Below are positions 1 through 5,975 of a DNA stretch of 12,715 nt, one piece after another. How positions within the stretch are numbered: position 1 is the first letter of the stretch; each line of letters begins with the position of its first letter. This stretch comes from a bacterium UBP9_UBA1432 (GTDB lineage: Bacteria > Vulcanimicrobiota > Xenobia > Xenobiales > Xenobiaceae), in contig DCTU01000279.1 of NCBI GenBank assembly GCA_002329445.1, forward strand, positions 6,614-19,328, given 5' to 3'. A model generated the notes under the pieces. That model searched no databases and was not told the DNA's origin. It was given only the letters and a program-made list of their open reading frames with translations. The position numbers and the translations under genes are program-made.

Positions 1-34
1 GGCCTGGATCGCCGTGGAGAATCCGAAGCCCTGA
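1..34 (+). CDS. Possible 3' end of an upstream gene (partial)
   Basis: Frame 2 reads AWIAVENPKP and then TGA at 32-34, and a strong hairpin follows 27 bases later at 62-89, the usual position for a terminator. Ten codons cannot identify a family. The call rests only on the open frame reaching the window edge and on the hairpin placed behind it. It could equally be non-coding. Confidence 0.3.
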   Translation, partial: AWIAVENPKP

Positions 35-61
35 CCCGGGGCCCCGGCCCATCGAATACGC

Positions 62-89
62 GCAGACCCGCCCCTTCGGGCGGGTCTGC
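62..89. terminator. Perfect 12-bp GC-rich hairpin, probable terminator
   Basis: GCAGACCCGCCC (62-73) pairs without mismatch with GGGCGGGTCTGC (78-89) around a CTTC loop. Only a poor T tract follows on either strand. It sits between a possible plus-strand gene tail ending at 34 and the minus-strand TPR gene ending at 158, so it may serve both directions. A degenerate copy of its right arm follows at about 109-128. Confidence 0.6.
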
Positions 90-157
90 TCACTTGATTG
101 TGCCCGAAGGGGCGAGTCTGCTCATTCGTGTTTGCCCGAACCCAGGACGGGACGGGG

Positions 158-634
158 TCAGCCCGGTCCCAGCAAGACCTCGACTCGGCGGCGCACGGCC
201 GCCGCGTCGCGCTCCTCGAGGTCCAGCTCCAACGCGCGGCTGTAGGCGGCCAGCGCCTCCTCGGCCCTCCCCAGACGGTCCCAGGCCGAGGCCAGACCCA
301 GGTGGGCGTAGGCATAGGTCGGATTGAGCTCGATGGCCTTCTCGAAGAGCTCGGTCGCCTCAGAGTAACGCCCCATCCGACCGTAGGCATTGGCCAGGTG
401 CAGATAGGCGGCCGGAGCCTCGGGATCGCAGTCGATCCCCCGGCGATAGGCGGCGATGGCCTGACCCAATCGACCCAGGGCGTGCCAGGCCAAGCCCAGA
501 TTGGTATGAGCCGACGCGTGATCCGGCAAGCGCTCGACCACCTGCTGGAGGACCTCGGCGGCGGCCTCCAGGTCGCCTGCTTCCAGCAGATTCAGGCCTC
601 GCTCATAGAGGTCCAGAGCGCCGTGCATGCTCAT
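158..634 (-). CDS. Small tetratricopeptide repeat (TPR) protein
   Basis: A 158-residue protein made almost wholly of four TPR units of 34 residues, each with the typical pattern of small residues and a closing proline (for example the unit ending in AIELNPTY). TPR arrays form a helical superhelix that binds peptides or partner proteins; the partner is unknown. There is no signal peptide or membrane segment, so it is probably cytosolic. The ATG at 634 follows the stop of the 239-residue gene by only three bases. Its SD is weak (CAGGG, seven bases upstream), so translational coupling is likely. It is the last gene of a three-gene minus-strand operon that also begins with a TPR gene, and a hairpin at 62-89 lies beyond its stop. 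The fold is certain, the function is not. Confidence 0.85.
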   Translation of the reverse strand: MSMHGALDLYERGLNLLEAGDLEAAAEVLQQVVERLPDHASAHTNLGLAWHALGRLGQAIAAYRRGIDCDPEAPAAYLHLANAYGRMGRYSEATELFEKAIELNPTYAYAHLGLASAWDRLGRAEEALAAYSRALELDLEERDAAAVRRRVEVLLGPG

Positions 635-637
635 GGC

Positions 638-1357
638 TCAGCCCTGCCGGGAAGGAGCTTCCCAGTTCACCAGCTCCTGGGTCAGCGTGGTGGTGGTGTC
701 AAAGGTGTAATCCTGGATCTTGGGGATCGAGCGGGTCCGCAGCTCCATGCGAACCAGCAGACCTTCCTCGGGAGCGAAGAACAGGGTTCCCTTGTTTTCC
801 AACAGGACCTTCGCGGTCTGCTGGCCATCCGGCAGAGGCATGTCGAACGAGACCTCGGAGGTCGACATCTCGATCCGAACGCACTGGAGCCCTTGGACCT
901 CCTCGACGCCGGACACCGCAAAGAAGCTGGTCGACGGTACGGGAGCCACCATGCCCGGGAACTGGACCTCGGACTGAGCTTCCCAGGCCGTCCCCTTCTT
1001 GACCGGCTCGTCCGGGAACGAGTAGGTGCTGCCTCGAACCCCACCCGAGACCTCCAGGAGGTTGCCCAGGGAATCCATCTGCGCGTACATGACCTGGCGG
1101 CGCACCTGGATCCCGGGGACCAGGATCTCCGGGGGCGGTCCGTCCGGCTCGGAGAGGGTGACCATGTGGCCCGTCTCGCCCTCCAGTCGGAGAACCCGCT
1201 GATGGATCCGGGTCGCCCATTTCTGCTCGTTGCGCCCCAGCAGAGCGCCCTTGTCGATGATCTCCTGAACCACGTGGGTCTGGGCCTGGTAGGTCAAGGT
1301 CAGGTCCTGCTCCAGGCGAAGTCGCAAGGTCAAGCCGTTGTCCAGGTCCAAAGCCAT
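638..1357 (-). CDS. Conserved-looking hypothetical protein, 239 residues, between two TPR genes
   Basis: I chose the ATG at 1357 because AGGAGG stands six bases upstream and overlaps the stop of the preceding TPR gene. The open frame continues further upstream, but only as a shadow of that gene. The product starts MALDLDNGLTLRLRLEQDL, is rich in alternating polar/hydrophobic beta-type segments, and has a segment PDEPVKKGTAWE near residue 116. That segment resembles the 'PV..G..W' signature of several uncharacterised beta-rich lipoprotein-like families such as DUF6263-type proteins; this is a resemblance only. Unlike those families it shows no signal peptide or lipobox, so it appears cytosolic. 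Gaps of 2 and 3 bases to its neighbours mean it is co-translated with both TPR proteins and may bind them. Function unknown. Confidence 0.78.
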   Translation of the reverse strand: MALDLDNGLTLRLRLEQDLTLTYQAQTHVVQEIIDKGALLGRNEQKWATRIHQRVLRLEGETGHMVTLSEPDGPPPEILVPGIQVRRQVMYAQMDSLGNLLEVSGGVRGSTYSFPDEPVKKGTAWEAQSEVQFPGMVAPVPSTSFFAVSGVEEVQGLQCVRIEMSTSEVSFDMPLPDGQQTAKVLLENKGTLFFAPEEGLLVRMELRTRSIPKIQDYTFDTTTTLTQELVNWEAPSRQG

Positions 1358-1359
1358 CT

Positions 1360-2541
1360 TCAGCCTCCTGTGCCGGGTCGTTGAGAGGTCTGCGAGGACG
1401 CGAATTCCTCGCGAGTCCGCAAGAAGTCCGGGGAATCGGGTTTCAATGCCAGAGCCCGGTCCAGGGCCTGGTGGGCCTCGAGCTGACGGTCCAGCATCCA
1501 CAGGGACAAGGCCAGATTGTGGTGGGCCTCGGCGGCTTGAGGGTCCAGTCGCGTCGCGTGGGCGAAAGCCTCCGCCGCCTCCGCGAATTCGGCCAGGGCC
1601 AGATGGGCAAAGCCCAGGTTGTAGCGATGCCGCGCGTTGCCCGGTTCCAGCACGATGGCCGTCTTCAGCGCGACCCGAGCCTGTTCGTACTCGTCTCCCT
1701 GGAAGTAGACTCCGGCCAGGAGGGCGTAGTAGGACGGGTTGTCCGAGTCCAACGAGATGGCCTTGCGCAGGGCCTCGACGGCCAGGTCTCCCGCGTCCAG
1801 GGCGAAGTAGACTCCCCCCAGGCGCCCCCACGAATCGCTGTGCTCGGGGTTCAAGACCAGAGCCTGGCGCAGGCACTCGGCGGCATCCTCCCAACGCCCC
1901 TGCTTGGACAACAGGGTGCCCATGGCGAAGAGGAACTCGTGGTTCAGGGGATCCAACAGGTGGGCCGAGCGGAAGCGCCTCAAGGCCTGTTCCAGATCTC
2001 GCTTCTGATAGAGCGCGACGCCCAGACGGTAGGAGTACTCGGGGCGATCGGGGTCCAGTTCGACGGCCCTGGTCAACAACCCGATCGCCTCGTCCAACCC
2101 CTCGGGTCGGGTCATCTGCATCCGGGCCAGACTGTAGTAGCAGGCGCCGTTGCGCGGGTTCAGTTCCAGGGCCCGCCTCAGGCAATCGGAGGCGGCTTCG
2201 TGCTGGCCCAGCACATACAGAGCGTTGCCCAGTTGCGCATGCAGTTCGGAATTCTGGGGTTCGAGGGCCACGGCGTGCTGGAAGTGCTCGGCAGCCCGTG
2301 CGTGCAGTTCCAGCCCCTGCAGGGTCACGCCGAAGAAGGCGTGGAATCGGGCGTTCTCCTGGAAGGCCGCCAGAGCCTGCTCATACAACGGCAGGGCTTC
2401 CTCGTGACGCCCCTGGGTGGCATGGGTGATGGCCTGTTCGTAGGCCTCCACGGCGGAGTCTGTGCCGTTCCCCGGAAAATCCGACCTCAGGCCGGAAATG
2501 TCGTGCTGTTCGTCCACGGTGGGCAGGTTTTCTCCGAACAC
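1360..2541 (-). CDS. Large TPR-repeat protein (about ten TPR units)
   Basis: A 393-residue protein built from about ten consecutive 34-residue TPR units from residue 30 to about 375. Many units end in the consensus LxPxN or LDP (ALELNPRN, AVELDPDR, AIVLEPGN). After the last unit comes a short polar tail rich in Ser, Gln and Gly. The start is taken as the GTG at 2541, because GGAGG lies nine bases upstream at 2551-2555. A longer frame reaches a TTG at 2640, but it would run through a GC-rich structured leader, have a Pro/Gly-rich N-terminus and lack an SD. There is no signal peptide or transmembrane helix. It is the first gene of the operon with the 239-residue protein and the four-TPR protein, so a scaffold or adaptor role is likely. 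The substrate is unknown. Confidence 0.85.
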   Translation of the reverse strand: MFGENLPTVDEQHDISGLRSDFPGNGTDSAVEAYEQAITHATQGRHEEALPLYEQALAAFQENARFHAFFGVTLQGLELHARAAEHFQHAVALEPQNSELHAQLGNALYVLGQHEAASDCLRRALELNPRNGACYYSLARMQMTRPEGLDEAIGLLTRAVELDPDRPEYSYRLGVALYQKRDLEQALRRFRSAHLLDPLNHEFLFAMGTLLSKQGRWEDAAECLRQALVLNPEHSDSWGRLGGVYFALDAGDLAVEALRKAISLDSDNPSYYALLAGVYFQGDEYEQARVALKTAIVLEPGNARHRYNLGFAHLALAEFAEAAEAFAHATRLDPQAAEAHHNLALSLWMLDRQLEAHQALDRALALKPDSPDFLRTREEFASSQTSQRPGTGG

Positions 2542-2550
2542 CGGAGCCTT

Positions 2551-2555
2551 CCTCC
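2551..2555 (-). promoter_or_regulatory. Ribosome binding site that fixes the GTG start of the large TPR gene
   Basis: The minus strand reads GGAGG nine bases before the GTG at 2541, inside a longer purine stretch (TGGAGGAAGG). No comparable site precedes the alternative TTG at 2640. The rest of the leader (2556-2645) holds GC-rich inverted repeats such as GGCCTC/GAGGCC at 2596-2610. I saw no convincing -10/-35 pair in it. Confidence 0.6.
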
Positions 2556-2645
2556 AATCCAGCCAGGGCAGGAGCCGGCGTGATGGTCCGGACCCGGCCT
2601 CGGCGAGGCCCTGAACCGGGTTCCCCGGTCCTCCCGGCAAGAAGA

Positions 2646-2679
2646 ATCCGGAGCCGGGGGGTCCTCCCCGGCTCCGGAT
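2646..2679 (-). terminator. Rho-independent terminator of the Met-rich EF-hand gene
   Basis: A 14-bp perfect stem, ATCCGGAGCCGGGG (2646-2659) with its complement at 2666-2679, encloses a six-base loop. On the minus strand the stem is followed by TTCTTCTTG, a usable U-rich tail. It lies 28 bases past the stop of the gene ending at 2707 and separates that gene from the TPR operon downstream. A run of nine C (2688-2696) lies between the stop and the stem. Confidence 0.8.
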
Positions 2680-2706
2680 CTGGGCGACCCCCCCCCGGAA
2701 TCCGGA

Positions 2707-3987
2707 TCAGCGATCCCAGACGGTCGGCCACCAGTCCCAGGTCTTCTGCTCCTGCCCGTTCATCGTGAAGGCCGACTGATACTGCCCGTCGTGCGTTGCC
2801 TTGATGGAGGTGATGTTCTTGTCCTGGACCGCCGACAGCTCACCCGCGTCGACCAGGCCATCCTTGTTGGTGTCCTGCCACACGTAGTGGTTGTCCAGCT
2901 CGGCTCCGGAGAGCACCCCGTCCTGGTTGGCATCCGACAGGACGCGCATCTTCTCGTAGCCATCGGCGTACTGGCCACCCTGGTCGCCGTACAGCTCGCG
3001 ACCCGAGACCTCGAGGCGTCCGGACTTCTGGTAGGCCGCGATCTGCTCGGGAGAGAGCTTCAACAGCAGGCCATCCTTGCCGCCGGTCCACTCGGTGAGC
3101 TCCTTGCGCCCGTCGCCATCCAGGTCGAACATCACCTTGTGCCCACCCAGGTCGCCCTGGTCGGCGTGGGGCCTCCACTCGCCGTTCTGGACGTCGGGAG
3201 TCCCGCTCCCGTCCAGGTCGAGCATGATCGGGCTGGCCGACTTGCCGCCCCACTTCTCACGGATCTCGACGAGCTGCCAGCCGGTGGCGCTGGACGACGC
3301 GGTGCCATCCGGGCCCTTGACCGACGAGTTGGCTTCCACCTTCTTGTAGATGTAGCCCGTCTGGGTCTCGGAGTTGTAGTAGATCCGGGTGTCGCCGCCC
3401 TCGTCGATGGTCCCGATCTTCTTGCCTTCGGCGTCCTTCCAGTCGGTGACCTTGTGCTCGCCGTGCTTGAAGTACCACTTCTCGGGGTTGCCTTCGGTGA
3501 TCTTCACGTCGGCGGGGTTCACGTTGATGCCGGCAAAGGCTCCCATGTTGTTGCCCTGACCCATGCCGAAGCCGGGGTTCATACCGGACCAGGGATTCAT
3601 CATCCCGGTGCCCGAGCCCTGACCGTTCTGCATCATCATCATCATCATGAACATCATCATCAGCATCTGGGGGTTCATTCCGCCCATCGGCTGACAACAA
3701 CCGAACCCGCCCATCATGCCACCGCCGAAGCCCGACGGCTGGAAGGAGCCGAAGCCCATCGACATCCCCACGCTGAACCCGGCGTTCATCCCCACGCCGC
3801 CGAAGGGGATCCCCGAACTCATCATCGGGTTCATCCCGAACATCGATCCGCCGTAGGTGTCGAGCCCGAACGAGCCGAGACCCGACGTTCCGCCCAGCAT
3901 GTTGATCCCACCCGGCATCATCTGCCGTCGGGCCATGTCCGCCTGGATCATCTGGAATTGTGCAGCAGCGTTTGCTTGTCCGAGCAC
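2707..3987 (-). CDS. Met/Gly-rich protein with C-terminal EF-hand calcium-binding loops
   Basis: A 426-residue protein of two contrasting parts. Residues 20 to about 155 are low complexity, dominated by Gly and Met, with a run PQMLMMMFMMMMMM at 106-119 and a Cys pair at 97-98. Residues 250-385 carry calcium-loop motifs: three canonical 12-residue EF-hand loops at 288-299 (DLDGDGRKELTE), 352-363 (DANQDGVLSGAE) and 372-383 (DTNKDGLVDAGE), plus a partial loop DLDGSGTPD at 257. The tail is rich in Trp (WDWWPTVW). The GTG start at 3987 is chosen because GGAGGG lies seven bases upstream; the open frame extends 45 codons further but crosses the promoter. No signal peptide or lipobox is visible, so either it stays in the cytosol or it leaves by a route not needing an N-terminal signal. 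Met-rich stretches can bind Cu(I) or self-associate; neither is shown here. It has its own promoter and terminator. No characterised family was recognised. Confidence 0.85.
   Translation of the reverse strand: MLGQANAAAQFQMIQADMARRQMMPGGINMLGGTSGLGSFGLDTYGGSMFGMNPMMSSGIPFGGVGMNAGFSVGMSMGFGSFQPSGFGGGMMGGFGCCQPMGGMNPQMLMMMFMMMMMMQNGQGSGTGMMNPWSGMNPGFGMGQGNNMGAFAGINVNPADVKITEGNPEKWYFKHGEHKVTDWKDAEGKKIGTIDEGGDTRIYYNSETQTGYIYKKVEANSSVKGPDGTASSSATGWQLVEIREKWGGKSASPIMLDLDGSGTPDVQNGEWRPHADQGDLGGHKVMFDLDGDGRKELTEWTGGKDGLLLKLSPEQIAAYQKSGRLEVSGRELYGDQGGQYADGYEKMRVLSDANQDGVLSGAELDNHYVWQDTNKDGLVDAGELSAVQDKNITSIKATHDGQYQSAFTMNGQEQKTWDWWPTVWDR
3631..3666. repeat. CAT trinucleotide microsatellite encoding poly-Met
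   Basis: Six CAT units (3631-3648), one GAA, three CAT units (3652-3660), one CAG and one more CAT, all in frame with the minus-strand gene and read there as ATG codons. Slippage would change the Met run by whole codons without breaking the frame. Confidence 0.85.
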
Positions 3988-3994
3988 GTCAGGA

Positions 3995-4000
3995 CCCTCC
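3995..4000 (-). promoter_or_regulatory. Ribosome binding site that fixes the GTG start of the Met-rich gene
   Basis: The minus strand reads GGAGGG seven bases before the GTG at 3987. It lies 22 bases downstream of the proposed -10 element, which rules out translation from the upstream ATG of the longer frame if that promoter is used. Confidence 0.65.
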
Positions 4001-4021
4001 AAGTTCTGATGTTTGTTGTGG

Positions 4022-4052
4022 GTTGTATCACGACCGCCTTCGAAAAGGTCAA
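4022..4052 (-). promoter_or_regulatory. Probable sigma-70-type promoter of the Met-rich EF-hand gene
   Basis: On the minus strand TTGACC (4052-4047) is followed after 19 bases by TACAAC (4027-4022), which is preceded by TGA, an extended -10 (TGnTACAAC). The 19-base spacer is long, but the extended -10 compensates. The -35 lies inside a perfect inverted repeat AGGTC-AA-GACCT (4046-4057) that could be an operator. The site is in the divergent region shared with the aminotransferase operon. Confidence 0.5.
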
Positions 4053-4171
4053 GACCTGACCCTCGCAAAAAATGCGCCCCGCCCCCCCAGCGCGTCGCGC
4101 CGCGAGCCAGCAGAGGATTCACCCCGGGATCGTCGAAGCGCCCGTCCCCCTCGTCGGGGCGGGCCGACCGG

Positions 4172-4200
4172 AAACCCGCCTGCCCCGGGTTTTTTGTTTG
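4172..4200 (+). terminator. Intrinsic terminator-like hairpin in the leader of the aminotransferase operon (possible attenuator)
   Basis: AAACCCG (4172-4178) pairs with CGGGTTT (4186-4192) around a seven-base loop and runs into a T tract (4190-4195, then GTTTG). A 9-bp hairpin with one bulge (4140-4164) lies immediately upstream. The upstream DNA on this strand is divergent-promoter region and antisense to a gene, so there is no obvious plus-strand gene to terminate. A position 45-70 bases before the operon's first start codon fits conditional termination of the leader. No known riboswitch consensus was recognised. Confidence 0.55.
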
Positions 4201-4206
4201 AGCTTC

Positions 4207-4242
4207 GGGCCTCCTGGAAGAGGCCCCCTGGAAAGGAGGCCT
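4207..4242 (+). promoter_or_regulatory. Possible SD-sequestering hairpin with a competing stem
   Basis: GGCCTCCT at 4208-4215 is the exact reverse complement of AGGAGGCC at 4234-4241, which contains the SD of the aminotransferase gene. Pairing would hide the ribosome binding site. The same left arm can instead pair with the intervening GAGGCCC (4220-4226, stem 4207-4213) and free the SD. Two exclusive pairings directly behind a terminator-like hairpin resemble a switch. Chance pairing is possible in DNA this rich in GC. Confidence 0.4.
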
Positions 4243-4244
4243 GT

Positions 4245-5522
4245 ATGTCCACCGGGAAGCAGGCGGTCCACGAGATCGCCAGACTGTACCGCGACCACGT
4301 GAACCCGGATCTGGCCCGGGTGATCCGGATCACCGGACTGGGCACCCTCGAGGACCAGGCCGAAGGCGTCCGGGTCTGGGACCACGAAGGCGTCGAATAC
4401 CTGGACATGGCTGGAGGCTACGGCATGTTCAGCCTGGGGCATCGACACCCCGAGGTGGTCCAGGCCGTTGCAGACCAACTGCACCGCATGCCGATGTCGG
4501 CCAAGGTCTTCCTCAGCCCGGTCATGGCCCGCCTGGCCGCGGCCCTGGCCGAGATCGCTCCAGGGGACCTGCAATACGCGTTCTTCTGCAACAGCGGCAC
4601 CGAGGCCGTGGAAGGCGCCCTGAAGCTGGCTCGGCTGGCCACCGGGCGAACGAACTTCGTGGCCGCCCACGGGGCCTTCCACGGCAAGTCCACGGGGGGA
4701 CTGGCCGTCTCGGGCCGCCCCGGCTACCGCGAGCCCTTCCAACCCCTGATGCCGGGCGTGGAGCACGTCCCCTTCGGCGACCTGGAGGCTCTGGAGCAGG
4801 TCGTGGGACCCGAGACGGCTGGTGTCATCCTGGAACCGATCCAGGGAGAGGGCGGCATCCATCTGGCTCCTGACGGCTACCTGCAGGGAGTCCGGGAGAT
4901 CTGCACCCGCAAGGGGGCCCTGATGGTCGCCGACGAGGTCCAGACGGGCCTGGGGCGCACGGGCAGGATGTTCGCCGTTCAACACTGGGAGGTGGAACCC
5001 GACCTGCTGGTCCTGGCCAAGGCCCTGGGCGGCGGGGTGATGCCCATCGGCGCCATCCTGGGAACCCCGGAGGTCTGGAAGGCCTTCCGGGGACGCCCCC
5101 TGATCCACACCTCCACCTTTGGCGGAAGTCCCCTGGCCTGCGCCGCGGGTCTGGCAACCCTCCAGGTCCTGAGCAGGGATCGCCTGCCCGAACGAGCCGC
5201 CGCCGAGGGAGCCTGGTTCCTGGGCCGGTTGCGCGAGGTCGTGGCCCGGAACCCCGACATCTGCGCCGAGGCACGCGGCCTGGGCTTGATGCTGGGGTTG
5301 GAGTTGACCGAAGAGCGGTTCGGCGGCTCCATCATCTCGGAGATGGCCCATCGCCGGGTCATCGCCGTGTATACTCTGAATCAACCCCGGGTGATCCGCT
5401 TCGAGCCCCCCTTGACCGTCTCCAGGCAGGACCTGGAGCTGGCCCTGGAGGCCCTGGAGGCCTCGATCCTCCGAACCCGCGAGGTATTCAGCCTGTCGAC
5501 CATCTCCCCGCAGGAGGCCTGA
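4245..5522 (+). CDS. Class III PLP-dependent aminotransferase
   Basis: A 425-residue enzyme of the acetylornithine / 4-aminobutyrate / putrescine aminotransferase group (fold type I), of normal length. It shows the phosphate-binding NSGTE at 116-120, FHG at 145-147, the cofactor-binding acid in ADEVQTGLGRTG (Asp230), the Schiff-base lysine in LAKALGGG (Lys259) and a STFGGSPLACAAG segment. It transfers an amino group between an amine or amino acid and a 2-oxo acid or aldehyde; the substrate cannot be read from these motifs. ATG 4245 is chosen because AAAGGAGG precedes it; the open frame extends far upstream without coding character. It is first in an operon with a SRPBCC protein and an acyl-ACP reductase homologue. 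An aldehyde substrate supplied by that reductase, giving a fatty amine, is an attractive inference, but polyamine or ornithine-type substrates remain possible. Confidence 0.93.
   Translation: MSTGKQAVHEIARLYRDHVNPDLARVIRITGLGTLEDQAEGVRVWDHEGVEYLDMAGGYGMFSLGHRHPEVVQAVADQLHRMPMSAKVFLSPVMARLAAALAEIAPGDLQYAFFCNSGTEAVEGALKLARLATGRTNFVAAHGAFHGKSTGGLAVSGRPGYREPFQPLMPGVEHVPFGDLEALEQVVGPETAGVILEPIQGEGGIHLAPDGYLQGVREICTRKGALMVADEVQTGLGRTGRMFAVQHWEVEPDLLVLAKALGGGVMPIGAILGTPEVWKAFRGRPLIHTSTFGGSPLACAAGLATLQVLSRDRLPERAAAEGAWFLGRLREVVARNPDICAEARGLGLMLGLELTEERFGGSIISEMAHRRVIAVYTLNQPRVIRFEPPLTVSRQDLELALEALEASILRTREVFSLSTISPQEA
5512..5517 (+). promoter_or_regulatory. Ribosome binding site supporting a TTG start
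   Basis: AGGAGG lies at the end of the aminotransferase coding sequence, eight bases before TTG 5526. No ATG or GTG is as well placed, and the protein begins with the conserved start of its family (PYVEKSIIIQ), so TTG is the likely initiator. Confidence 0.65.
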
Positions 5523-5525
5523 CCT

Positions 5526-5975
5526 TTGCCCTACGTCGAGAAGAGCATCATCATCCAGGGTGACCCCGACGAGGTCTATCTTCTGGCCAAGGACATGGAG
5601 AAGTTTCCCGACTTCATGCCCGACGTCCAGAGCGTGACCGTCACCCGACGGGAAGACTCCATGACCCTGACCGACTGGGTGACCGAGATCGACGGCACCG
5701 AGATCCTCTGGACTGAAGAGGACCGCTTCGACGATGTCCGGCGCCGGATCCAGTATCGCCTGCTGGAGGGCGACCTGGACAAGTTCGAAGGAGAGTGGCG
5801 CTTCGATCCTGTGGACGAGGGCACCCGGGTCGTCCTGACCGTGGACTTCGACTTCGGGATCCCCGAACTGGTCAACCTGATCGGGGACATCCTGACCTTG
5901 AAGGTGGGCGAGAACTCCGAGATGATGCTGAAGAGCATGAAGGACCGGGTGGAAGGGAAGGCCGGCACCCCGTGA
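5526..5975 (+). CDS. SRPBCC/START-fold protein (polyketide cyclase / COQ10-RatA-like)
   Basis: A 149-residue single-domain protein of the SRPBCC superfamily. The N-terminal strand YVEKSIIIQGDPDEVYLLA, the helix KDMEKFPDFMPDVQSV, the segment TDWVTEIDG and the C-terminal helix ENSEMMLKSMKDRVE follow the pattern of the 'aromatase / coenzyme Q-binding' branch. The fold makes a deep hydrophobic cavity that binds lipids or polyketides; some members are enzymes, others only carry ligand. No signal peptide or membrane segment is present. It starts at TTG three bases after the aminotransferase stop, and its stop overlaps the next gene by four bases, so it belongs to the same translation unit. A role in holding a hydrophobic substrate for the acyl reductase homologue is inferred from context only. 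Confidence 0.85.
   Translation: MPYVEKSIIIQGDPDEVYLLAKDMEKFPDFMPDVQSVTVTRREDSMTLTDWVTEIDGTEILWTEEDRFDDVRRRIQYRLLEGDLDKFEGEWRFDPVDEGTRVVLTVDFDFGIPELVNLIGDILTLKVGENSEMMLKSMKDRVEGKAGTP

Noticed and set aside
98..1384. A 428-codon plus-strand frame opposite the TPR operon
   Set aside because: It is antisense to clear TPR repeats with SD-supported starts, and its translation shows no family motif.
1358..2185. N-terminal extension of the 239-residue protein by 276 codons
   Set aside because: The extension lies entirely within the TPR gene in another frame and is Gly/Pro/Arg-rich. The ATG at 1357 has AGGAGG at ideal spacing.
2791..4059. A 422-codon plus-strand frame with a His-rich run
   Set aside because: It mirrors the Met-rich EF-hand gene: the His run is just the CAT repeat read on the other strand. 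The minus strand has the calcium loops, promoter, SD and terminator.
4068..4073. AAAAAT as a -10 of the plus-strand operon
   Set aside because: It matches the consensus at four of six positions but has no acceptable -35 upstream. The promoter of this operon was not identified.
3988..4122. N-terminal extension of the Met-rich protein to an ATG at 4122
   Set aside because: It would cross the proposed promoter and lacks an SD, while GTG 3987 has GGAGGG seven bases upstream.
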